A model generated the notes under the pieces. It was not told the origin of the DNA. It did not search any database and was given only the letters and a program-made list of their open reading frames with translations. Source: Erodium maritimum (Eukaryota; Streptophyta; Magnoliopsida; Geraniales; Geraniaceae). From it: a DNA stretch of 64,000 bases. This document shows, one piece after another, positions 22,601 through 37,166 of this stretch. The stretch spans positions 4,531,001-4,595,000 of the forward strand of contig OY997594.1 in assembly GCA_963921825.1 (NCBI GenBank), read 5' to 3'. The translations under genes were made by a program, and so were the position numbers. The first letter of the stretch is position 1. Each line of letters opens with the position of its first letter.

Positions 22601-25600
22601 AAAGTTTCCAAACATTATATGGCATTAGAAAACAGAGTGAGATAAGTGTCTTCCAATACTTATTTCATTATATCTTATTGTTGGTAATTCATGAACATGT
22701 ATGGTTCTGTAATTAGAAGGTAGTGCCTCTATTTCCAATGCAAAACTCTTGTATTTTTTATTTAATAATGGAATAAAGGTTTTAAGAGCTTAAGAGCAGG
22801 TTCGCATGTGCATAGTATAATAGTAAAAACATCCATTGTTGGGCTCTTCCTTTTCTGGTGGCGTTCTCCTTTACCATTCTATTTGTTTTTTTTTACTCAT
22901 GCCAATTCTTAGTTTTCTGAGGAAAGAAAAAAAAGATCGAACACGATAAATGTTAATTAATTAATTAGAGATTTCTTTTATGTACATATAGATGTTTGGC
23001 AGAACTGAAAAACTATTATGCATTTGCAAAATTTCACGGCCATCACTCATCAACAAGACTGGAAAACTCTATGGGTTCTATGTCCATATGTATGCCAGCA
23101 TAATGTTTTACTTTATGTTTTCAGTTGTTAGTTGCATGGATCAGTGAGTTTCCTTAAGAGAAAATGATTAAAGTTAGGGAAAAGTATATGTGCATAAATG
23201 TTTTCAGAAATTTGCTTCAGTTATGTAAACAGAAAAGAGCCGGCTCTTAAAAAAAAGTAATAAGAAAGCACTAATGTTTGCTTGTTTTGTCAAAGGCAAT
23301 TTAATAAGAACTTTTATTTGATCAGTTGGTGTGCACTATGCCATTTGGTTTGGATGTTAGTGGAAACAAATTGTGTACTCACATGTTTAGTGATGTACTC
23401 AGATGGAAGAAAAAGTGAAAGAAATAGTAGAAATGAAGCAGCGCAGTTTAGCCGAAGAAAACCAAAAAACACTAGAGGTCTTGAAAGAAAGGTATATCTC
23501 ATTTGGTTGCATAGCGAATTATATGCCATTCTCAGCTATTACATGGTCTAGGGCTTCCCCCCATTGTTAGGATTGTTTCATTTTTATTATTATTTATGAG
23601 ATGTTCTATATATTGTTTCTATTAAGACGTCCATTTTTTAATGATTTTCCAATCCTCACTGTCCATAAAGCTTTTAGTTTCACAGCTTTTAGATCTCAGA
23701 AAAATATAAGATTAAGGCCTTCTCGAAGTCATCTAAAAGATATTAGGGATAATTGTCAAAACATGCACTAAAGTTTCGTCCACAAATGAAATAGTGCACA
23801 ACATTTCGTCCACGTTGTGTGGCTACCCTAAAGTTCCGTCCACAAAATGAAATAGTGCACAACGTTTCGTCCACGCTGTGTGGCTACCCTAAAGTTCCGT
23901 CCACAAATGAAATAGTGCACAACGTTTCGTCCACGTTGTGTGGCTACCCTAAAGTAATTTGCTGATTTAGGTTTCATAAGTAATTTTAAGTAATTTTACT
24001 AACAAATGTTCGTGGACGAAACTTTAGGGTAGCCACACAACGTGGACGAAACATTGTGCTTGTGGACGAAACTTTAGTGCATGTTTTGACAATTATCCCA
24101 AGATATTATAACAGAGTTGCTCTGTTAAATAATGCACAAACTTTGCTGCCAATGTAATTTTTACTAATGAATTATGTTTAGAAAGTTCTCTAGCTAGTAT
24201 TTGTGAAAGTGAAAAAAGCACATTGTATTTCTTTCTTCAATAAAGAAAATAAGTTTTGAAATATCTGTCTTACACAAATTGAAGAAAAAGTAAAATTAGA
24301 AATAGTTAGACTTATGATTGATCCTCTTTCTCATGGGTGGTCTAGCCCTGATTCCAAACAGACCAAATCTTAGGAAGTGATCAAAAGTACACTTTTATTT
24401 TTGCTTGTGGTTCTTCTTTAAGCGAAGGACTTAAGGTCTAATAAATTCAGTGAAGGCATCAGGTTTGCTCTCCTTGCGCTTGGATTTTATGGTGGGACCA
24501 TGAATATGCTTGTGTTGTAAATAGTTATATAGACCATCTCCCTCAGACCTCATTAACTATCACTTCAAACGGTGATTCACATTGAATTTGACTCCTCGCC
24601 CTGTTCAATAATCTCTTATACTGCGCAGGGAGCAGCTGTTGCAAGATCAATTAAGACAAGCTCAAGACAGTGTTTCCACCATGCAGAAATTGCACGAGCT
24701 TGCACAGAGCCAGTTGTTTGAAATTCGAACCCAATCAGGTCATATGCTAATTCTGAATATTCATATTTATCATTTCAGTTATTGAATTCAACATTCCTCA
24801 ACTAGTATAACCTCAAGAGCGTACTATTTCTGCCTCTATCATTTGAGATAAATTATAGATTTTGCTTCTCTTGTTTGTGATGTTTCTTAACTTGTATTTG
24901 TATATGCCGTTTCACAACTGCAGAGGAAGATACTGCAGCAAAGCAATCAGAGGTCAGTCTCCTGATGGATGAAGTTGAAAGAGCTCAAACACGGCTTCTT
25001 AGTCTTGAGAGGGAAAAGGTACTATTCTGGAATTTATATGTTGGTTTAATCCAAATGTCCAATCAGCCTGTACTCCTCTCACATGTAGATTTATATGATC
25101 AAGGATCACCCTTATGGCTATCACTTTCTTGTGGGATTTTCGATTTACTCTGCTCCTTGACTTGCAATTTTTTTGTTATGCTTTTAAGGATGAAGACTCT
25201 TGAGCAAACTTAAGCAGAATCATTTTCCTTGATGCTCAGTTACTTTATACCGTCTATAGTCTTTGCTTCTTCTCATTCTTCATTTTAGTTCCCTCATAAA
25301 CTGTAGAACAGAGAGGTAATGCAGTATTCAATCATTTTCATTGACCAGCTGATTAATCAATAGCCAGTCTTGGTGCTTTACAGGGTCCTCTGCAACCAAT
25401 TCAAATATGTTGTTTTTGTTAGTATAAAAGTTTTAGCAGCAAATTTGTTGAATAACTGAACACGCACACAAAAAAAACACGAAGTCTCTAAATATTTGAC
25501 ATCTACTCAACATCTTCTGTAGGCTGTAGCTAGTATAGTGAGGTATGCTTCCAATTCTATTTAGGGGCTATCTCATCGACTTCGTGTTGAAACTAACTCT

Positions 25601-28600
25601 ACCTAGCCTCCAGAAAGAAGTTCCACGGTTCCTCTGGAAATTTCCTTCTTTTTTTTATCTCAAAATCCCTCACTTGAGAAGACTGGACTTGTTGTTGTTT
25701 CAAACTTGTTTTTAACTATATGGCTGCCTAAGTCTCTTTTGATCTCCACACTCAATCTTGTTATCCCACCCTTTTCTTCCCCCCCAAAAAATATTTCATT
25801 GTACTAAACGACAAGTTATTTTTTTTTTGCCATTCTAGTTGTTTTAGCCTCACATGTAAGAAAGGAACATATACATGTACTATAGGATATATGCTGAATA
25901 TTTAATATGTTAAGGACATGGTCTATGACTGCTTGTTGATCGCAATTTATTTCATTCATGCATAGTTCAGTTACTATTTTATCTGTATTTGCACTTCTAA
26001 GGAGTGAAATCTAGTAATTAGTTGGAGGGGAAATATTATCACTTGCAATTTCATGCTAAAACAATCAGTAGCTTTATTGCTTGTAAGATATGCTATACAG
26101 TGCTGATAAGTTGTCACATTAAACTTGGAACTCTTCTGACGTTGGTTATCTGAAACTTTTATTCAACATCTTGCAGGGGATTCTCCGCTCTCAACTACAA
26201 TCAGCAAATGAAGAGGTTGGAGATAAAGAAAGGTGCAATAATCCACCACCATTATCTAATACAACATGAGCAGTAATATTTGGATCTTATGCTTGTATCT
26301 CTTTCATTGAGAAATCTGGCTGTTTTTTAATATCTAATATCGTGTTCTGCCGTGATAAGCTTTTGAACTTATTATCTCTCTCTGCTTGCAGTGATACTTC
26401 AGATTCAAATAGAATCCTTGAGAATTCTTTAAATGCCAAAGAGAAGATTATCTCTGAACTGAACATGGAACTTCACAACATTGAAACCACCTTATCTAAT
26501 GAGAGGGAGGAACACATGAGTATGATCAAGAAATTGAATGCACAGATCATTGAAAAGGTATATACATTTGTGTTCTAGTGCTAGCTTTAGGTTTAGCAAT
26601 ACATGGTTGGTTTTTGGTGCCCAATGAACATAGGTGGGACCTAACACAAAGTAGGAACTCAAACAAATCAAATATGCTCTTATATCGTAATAAACTTTAA
26701 ATATTGGATTACGTACAAGAGTTCAGGATCTTGTACGAAAGGGACCACCTTATTAGTCATTTCAAGCTTTTGCCTTTATATGTACTCCTTATGTCCGCTA
26801 CTTGCTAAGATATAAATGTCATAATAATTAACTCTTCCAAGGACTTGTTGGTAATTGATGTATAGTTCACTTCTTCAAAAGGAAAGTTGAACACTTATTA
26901 TGCAACATCCATTTTAGGGAAGTAGGACACTTATTTTGTTATGAAGGGAGTAACTTTTCTTTTTCTATCTTGTACCAGTGTTTGACTAATGTTTACAAGT
27001 AATGTGTTTGGAACTACTAACTAATAAAGGGTTATATGTGTTGGTTTCTCTCTTTTTCCTCTGGATGTTAATACAGGAAGCAGCTCTCGAAGAAATAAAC
27101 AAAGAGCTTCAAGCTAGGCCAACATCAAAAATGGTAGATGATTTGCGTAATCATGTCAAGATTTTGCAGGTAAATCCTCCCTTGGTCTGTACATTTCTCT
27201 AACTAATCTCGAGTTTCATCCTCGGATAATTTGTTTCCATCTTTACTTTGTTATTCAAATCTTATTAGAGTTGAAGGAGATTCTATGAACTTGATTTGCT
27301 TTGTGGTTGCTTATGCTGCCACATAGGAACATCCAAATTACATTTGTAGATATTTTTAATATTTATCGCTCTGTGTTCATACAATTTCACGTTTTCAGAT
27401 TATTTACCCCTCGCTAAGTGATTATATGAGTTTCAGATGGCTAGTAGTTATTACAACAAATAAGAAACATGAAAGCTAGGGAGGTGTGGTTGCCATGTTG
27501 ATATTTGTCTACATAGAAATCATGCTTATAGAGATGGTGTCTTTCTTACAATGTGTCACTGTAGGTGGAAAGTTACCTGAAAATTTGGCTGTTGTATATA
27601 CATGGAACTTTTCTTCATACAAGTTTCATGTGTTCTTTAACTATGTCCTGTATAACTTATTAGTTTTTACGTTTGTAGACTACTCTCTACAGTTCTTGTG
27701 AAGATGAAGATTGGGATGTGGCCACTAGTAGGGAAGATATGACCAAAATGGAGGCTCTTCTTCTTGATAAGAACAGAAAAATGGAACACGAACTCACACA
27801 GTTGAAGGTACACAATGGCAGTCCATGATTAGTGTTCTTTTATGTTGAATGGAAGTCAGGTATTGCAATTCTGTCTGTTTACTCATATTTTAGGTCAAAC
27901 TTTCGGAGAAAACATCTGTGCTGAAAACAACAGAAGGCAAGGTAGCAGAACTTTCTGAGAAGGTTACCGAACAACAAAAACTAATTCAAAAGTTGGAAGA
28001 TGATATATCTAAGGTTTGCACTTGTAACTCCTGGAAGTCCCAAGAGTAATATTTTTGTTAAGGAGCTATATTATATGTGCATGTCAAGTAGTTTGTTAGC
28101 ACTTGCTGCCATATTGAGTGCTATAGCCCACTGACCACTGCCTGTTTCTCTTTAGACAGTCATTATAGTAAGTAATGTTTAATACATATGCTCAGATAGG
28201 TACATTAGAAAACAGTACGTAATATATTGTTTGATATAACAGAAAACTAATTTCCACGTGTCAAATGAACACTATTGTGGCTATACTGATTTGCTACTTT
28301 GTTTGGCATATCAAGTGCAAGTACATAATAGAATATTGGGTAAACGTTATTTACACCCCTTCGACGACCTTTGAGTTTTAGGAACCCCCCTATAGGTGAG
28401 GTGTTATCAGTAACACACTGTAACCTTTCGTTTTTCATTAAAAAAAACACAGATTCACACTTGAATAGGTGACGGGTTTAATCAGGAACACAGTGTCACC
28501 TTTTCAGTGTGCTCCTGATCTAAAACTCAGCTCAGTGGGTTTTTGATGAATAACGAAAGGTGGCAATACTCATAACCCCTCACCAATACAATGTGTTTTT

Positions 28601-30575
28601 GAGAATCAAAGGTCGCCAAGGGTGTGTTAATAAAGTTACCCCTAGAATATTTACCAGGTGCTGCTCCGTAGTCTTGTTAATATCTTTTTTGCAATGGATC
28701 TAGGGTTTCAGTTCTCGGGATAGAAAAAACACTATATTTGACGATTGGGATCTTTCTGAGCCCGGGGCAAGTGATCCATCAGAGGTACCTTTCTCTCTTC
28801 CTAACTTGTTTTCACCTGACTATTCTCTAATTTATGGGCTTTTGTTGAAGTGTCTCACATTGTAAGAATGTTAGTTTAGTGACCACTTGATACACTAAAG
28901 GGGGTTGGAACTTAAGTTAATGTGGAAAATATTAAGATACTATATGATAGTATTTGGCTTAATAAACGAGATATCCTTAGATAAAATGGAATGGAGGAAG
29001 AAAATACAAGCTAAGGAGCCCAAACAATTTTGCTAACGGATTCAAGTAAGCCTACTACAACATTGTTTGGGAAATGGCTTGTGTTGAAATTTCTAATCTT
29101 TCTTGTCTTGACCTATGTGAAATGATTTATCCCCTAATTTTCTTTTTTAGTGTGGGGAATTACTGTTAGTGTTTTACTGGGGCAATTTTAATCAGTGTTA
29201 TTAATACATTTCCACTTCCGTAGCAGAATCCTGATCAAAAGCAGGTGTCCTCGGATCAAGATCAAAGTTCAATGCTTAAGGTGATATGCAATCAACGAGA
29301 TCGGTTTAGAACACGCTTACGTGAGACAGAAGAGGTTTGCTGTTCAATTATCAGTATTTTATTTCAAGTTTGTTGTTTTCTTATTGCTAAATTACAGATT
29401 TTGGTAATTGCTTAACTGATTTCTCACAAAATCATTAGGAAATAAGACAGCTGAAAGAGAACATAAGCACACTAACAGTGAACCTAGAAAACACAAAAGC
29501 TGACAATGTCAAACTTTATGGGAAGATTCGATATGTCCAAGATTACAATCTGGAGAAAGTTGTTTCCAGAGGATCAAAGAAGGTGACTCGTCATAGTTTC
29601 TGATCACTATATATTTTTTTTGGCTTTCAATGTCTGCAGTTCCTTCATAGAATTTTCCTTAATTTCTTTTTGTCATTTCAGCACTCAGAAGATCTTGAAA
29701 GTGGTTTTAGCTCAGATGTGGAATCCAAATACAAGAAGATATATGAGGATGACATTAATCCCTTTGCTGCCTTCTCGAAAAAGGTTTTCTTTTTAGACTC
29801 AAATGAAATTCCCGAAATTCGTTGCTGTTACATAAATATAAGTTTGTATGTCCAAACTAACAGATTGCCTGTTTAAACTTACTTTCTTGTGTTTAGGAGA
29901 GGGATCAAAGATACAAGGAATTGGGTTTCAGGGATAGAATCACGCTTAGCAGTGGACGCTTCCTCCTTGGCAACAAGTACGAATATAATTTAGTGTATAA
30001 AGAAGGGACAATCTCACTCAGCTACCCCTAAGTATGCACAATTCTCAAATAACTACCCCTAACTTAAAAAAGTTTTGACAACCCCCTTAAGCCTTTTTGG
30101 TCTCATTTTACCCCAATTCCGTTAACTTATGATGTGAAATGACAAAAATACTCATCATGTAAAAGTGGTATTTTCGTCCCTTCATACCCCAAAAGTTTAT
30201 GGATTTTAGGTAAATTAAGACTAAAAAACTTAGGGGGTTGTCAAAAACTTATGAGTAATTAGTTGAGATTGGTGCATACTTAAGGGTAGCGGGTGAGATT
30301 ACATCTGAAGATCTATGATAGTAAACTAATGAAATAAGTATTGCAGGTATGCCAGAACGTTTGCATTTTTCTACACCATTGGATTGCATATCTTGGTTTT
30401 TACTTGTCTGTACCGAATGTCATCTCTGAGCTACCTCAGGTGAATCATCTACAGAATATGCTTTTATCGACTGTGCTCACTTTCTTTTGCTGACTCAAAC
30501 TTTGTGTATTGCAGCAATGGCTCTGAGGAACTTGTTACCGGAGATAAAGTCTTAAACCTGCCCCATGCACTTTAG
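19617..30575 (+). CDS. CASP: CASP, Golgi coiled-coil tail-anchored protein (CUX1 alternative-product homologue)
   Basis: Nineteen exons make 685 residues: 19617-19707, 20794-20904, 21253-21431, 22307-22456, 23403-23491, 24629-24738, 24924-25018, 26177-26232, 26392-26557, 27077-27169, 27679-27807, 27894-28013, 28704-28784, 29227-29334, 29439-29582, 29682-29783, 29897-29976, 30347-30439, 30515-30575. All junctions keep frame with GT..AG borders. The protein is almost all coiled coil (RRLEDRNRQLEQQ, LLMDEVERAQTRL). Signature blocks are LRIAENQENSQKNRRKLAEST, NLYQKLYEAPDP-like, KVICNQRDRFRTRL and ESKYKKIYEDDINPFAAFSKK. Near the C-terminus (about 636-659) one membrane helix, FAFFYTIGLHILVFTCLYRM, follows SSGRFLLGNKYART. 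Family knowledge: CASP is a Golgi-rim tether whose C-terminal anchor fixes it in the membrane; Arabidopsis CASP is of nearly identical length (~689). Exon 14 has tandem acceptors (TAGCAG), so one Gln may be optional. Introns 5, 12 and 17 hold MITEs. Confidence 0.96.
23746..24099. mobile_element. CASP: MULE-type MITE with 9-bp TSD, CASP intron 5
   Basis: Ends GGGATAATTGTCAAAACATG and CATGTTTTGACAATTATCCC are perfect inverses. The element is flanked by perfect 9-bp direct repeats AAGATATTA (23737-23745 and 24100-24108). Inside, a ~62-bp unit (AACGTTTCGTCCACG, GTGTGGCTACCCTAAAGTTC, CACAAATGAAATAGTGCAC) is repeated about three times in the left half. It has no coding capacity and sits between exons 5 and 6. 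Confidence 0.93.
28338..28642. mobile_element. CASP: MULE-type MITE with perfect 9-bp TSD, CASP intron 12
   Basis: Begins GGGTAAACGTTATTTACACC and ends GTTAATAAAGTTACCCC, with inner inverted blocks (CGACGACCTTTGAGTTTTAG; GAGAATCAAAGGTCGCC). Flanking direct repeats TAGAATATT at 28329-28337 and 28643-28651 are identical. Confidence 0.9.
30005..30302. mobile_element. CASP: MITE in CASP intron 17
   Basis: Left end GGGACAATCTCACTCAGCTACCC and right end GGGTAGCGGGTGAGATTAC are imperfect inverses. Inner blocks (CTAACTTAAAAAAGTTTTGACAACCCCC; GGGGGTTGTCAAAAAC) are also inverted. No target duplication is clear. A related text style recurs in the P4-ATPase intron at 57.9-58.5 kb. Confidence 0.65.
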
Positions 30576-32393
30576 AGGTTCTATCGTCTCGCTGAATTCG
30601 ACTTGTCATTTATATATATATGGCGATCAAATATCATGAATATGAACATTTTTCACAATGTATATACAGTTGAAGGGATGTGTTTTGGAAAATGTTCCGG
30701 ATTAGTTCCAAAACAGTTCACTTTGATTTTTTTGTTTTGTTCCAGTGTAGTCCTGAAGTATCCTAATTTGATTCGAAAGTATAATTTGAAGATCAAATTA
30801 CTGTGCTTAAGGATTGAATCCATACAAATTATGATGCATCGTGAGACTAATCTGAAACAAAAATCAAAAGAAAAGGTGAATTCCGGAAAAAGAGAAGGTA
30901 CGCCTTATTCGTATAATCCAAAATGTACCATCAGATTCAGGGTTGAGTTGATATTAAAAAAAAACGCTTTAAACACGTGAAGGCCAACGAAATGATTTTG
31001 AAGGAAAAAGTGAGTTTTTCATTCATGAATATTTTGTAATACAGAAAGATAAATTTCAGGAGGGATAAAGAAAACTATAGGCTAATTATGTTAATGAATG
31101 TGTAATGGTATACCTGAGTTTGGGCAAAGCCTAAACTACTACATCACTTAGTACAACTAAAAAGGAACATATATCCTTTCAAAACGCACATTCGAAAACC
31201 TCAAATAACCTCTCCCGAGTTTCGAACATTACATTGATAGTATCCGTTTTTGTCATCGTTGTTCGTTAGCCCTGACCCCCTCCCATTTCACCCAGAACTT
31301 CAAGGTCATACACTCCTCCATATGGGGGGAAAAACGGCTAGCCGAGATCGACCCCTAAATCTTATCTCATTTTTTTATCAACAAATTTATTGGAGGATCA
31401 AGTTTTCAACCAGAAAACAAGACCAAAGGAAAACCCTTATCTTATAAACCAGAGTGTGTTTGACAGACACCTCTAAGTAACTTAGAACAACAAACACATT
31501 CAATAGATACATCACATCGAATAATCCCATGATCCTCGATACAAAAACTCTTTAAGCTTCATCAATAGTTGAAGGCAACACCCATTTTACTTGTTTGCCA
31601 CTACTTTGGAGACGAACATATACAAAACATTACAAACTAGCCCGTATATAATAATTATAATATACATAAGGACGGTGTAAAATGCAGACCATTCTTATCG
31701 TACAAATTAAGAATAAATTTGAGTCGTCGGATTTACGAGATTTAAAGGCTCATATGCTGTCAGCACAGTAATAATTTTATGAATAACACAAATTTTCCCG
31801 TCATTTAACCGCATTATATCGCTCGTTCACTACGCATACACCGCACAAAAAGTGCCAGTAAAGTTCCAGCACCCTTGCATGTAAGTAATCAACACTTTTT
31901 CGATTCCATGGTCGCAACACAACACTAGATGGATGATTATTCGTTGGAGACAACAGTCTAATTTATCCGAGTACTCGGTGATTCCCTACAACGCAAGTCC
32001 CAGCACCAAACCCCAATCGCGGATCCCAACATGTCCAAAACAACGCGAGTGAGTGACTACTCAAGCATATATCGTCAAGTTTGCGCCGATCACTATGGAT
32101 GTTCTAAGATTAGAAGAGATAGCCTAAGTTAAATTCTAACACCATTTAAAATTGAAATTGTCAATTATATATTATAAATTATGTTACAAATGTCAAATGG
32201 ATCTATGGAGTAATTACATCAAAACATAAAACCCCAAAATAAAGGGTGACATCACATGCACAAAGGGACATCACACACCTAATATGCGCAGCTTCTTCCT
32301 CAAGTGTACAGAGCTCCAACTACATTTCATTTCAACACTGGTTTTATCGCCCCTCTGGCGGACATCCCTATACCTATAACCCATCTATTTCTT
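30576..32393. other. CASP 3' UTR and intergenic region
   Basis: No gene recognised. A 125-residue open frame at 30603-30980 is low-complexity, basic and unlike any family I know; it overlaps the expected CASP 3' UTR. The rest is AT-rich intergenic DNA leading into the enolase promoter. Confidence 0.4.
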
Positions 32394-36156
<3,763 letters not shown>

Positions 36157-37082
36157 GCATTAAAAGAACTTGAGCAGAATGAACAGAGAAGTCTGAAGAA
36201 GTTTCTGTAGAGCTAATCAGTTTAAATCTCTTCAACAAACATCTTTTCTGGTATGAAAACCCCATGTGTTGTAATTTTCAATCGAAAAAGAAAACAAAAA
36301 CTCTTCTCCTCGAATAACAACTTTGTGTTCTGAAGGTTAATTTAGGTGTATCGATACGGTTTGTAAGTTTGCCCTCGAATGAAAATGTTTTGTTACATAC
36401 TCTCTATTATAAGGATTAAATCCTCGTGACTGATACCCTGTCATAAAATAGACACAATGGGTAGATACTTATAGCTAATTTGAACTCGATAAACTTCATG
36501 TACAATCTAAACAGTACATTGTGTGTATAGAAACAGATCCTTATGCATACTGCTTAGGTTACAAAAGCTTAATTCCTGACCAGCATGAAGATGTAAGCAT
36601 TTTAGGCTTCAAAACAGAGTTCGAAACATGGATCAATCATGCATACCTTTCAGAAGCACTATAACTTAATAGAGATCGGATGGAGTTACAATCATTACTT
36701 GATCCATAAGTAGTCTAAATTGAGCACATTTGACGTAGCAGATAGTGTTGATCCATAGCCTCGATCGCGTCTCAATTTGCCTCTTAAACGTAGATGAACA
36801 TAAAATGAATAATGAGTTTGTGGATAGCTGGAGAAGAAGGAGAAGGTGGTGTGGTGGTGCTGCTGAGTCTGAACTTTGACAACGTTGTTGCTGTTATTGG
36901 GGAACTTGTTTGAGAAACAACTCTGCTCCTTGTTTGCTTTGTGTAAGAAATATCCTCAGAACCTTATCTTTGCAAATTGTGTATGGGTTGAAACGACGTA
37001 GTATCGTGAGAAGGAAAAGTGATAAGTTTTGGCACGTGGCTTAAACCCTTGAGAAACACATAAAAGAGGAGGCGAGGGATTG
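36157..37082. other. ENO1 3' UTR and intergenic region
   Basis: No coding region. The ENO1 3' UTR likely ends within the first ~300 bases. The segment nearest NHP2 contains GGCACGTGGC (about 37032), a G-box-like motif. Confidence 0.4.
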
Positions 37083-37166
37083 CTAAAACCCTAATCTCCG
37101 CAGCTCACTCACAGAACCTCAACCTATACTGAGTTTTGAGTTTTGTAGAGAGAGAGAGAGAGAGAG
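37083..37166 (+). promoter_or_regulatory. NHP2: NHP2 leader with telo-box and GA repeat
   Basis: AAAACCCTAA (telo-box) at 37085-37094 lies ~80 bases before the ATG, and a GA repeat (37149-37165) abuts it. Telo-boxes are typical of plant ribosome-biogenesis and ribosomal-protein genes, which fits NHP2. The segment 37083-37114 is repeated almost exactly at 37309-37340 in intron 1. Confidence 0.55.

Noticed and set aside
23780-23960. Regularly spaced repeats resembling a CRISPR array
   Set aside because: The units are adjacent without unique spacers and lie inside a MITE with TIRs and a 9-bp TSD, in a plant intron.
30603-30980. 125-residue frame after CASP
   Set aside because: It begins within the probable CASP 3' UTR, is compositionally biased (Lys/Asn/Ile) and shows no domain or intron pattern.
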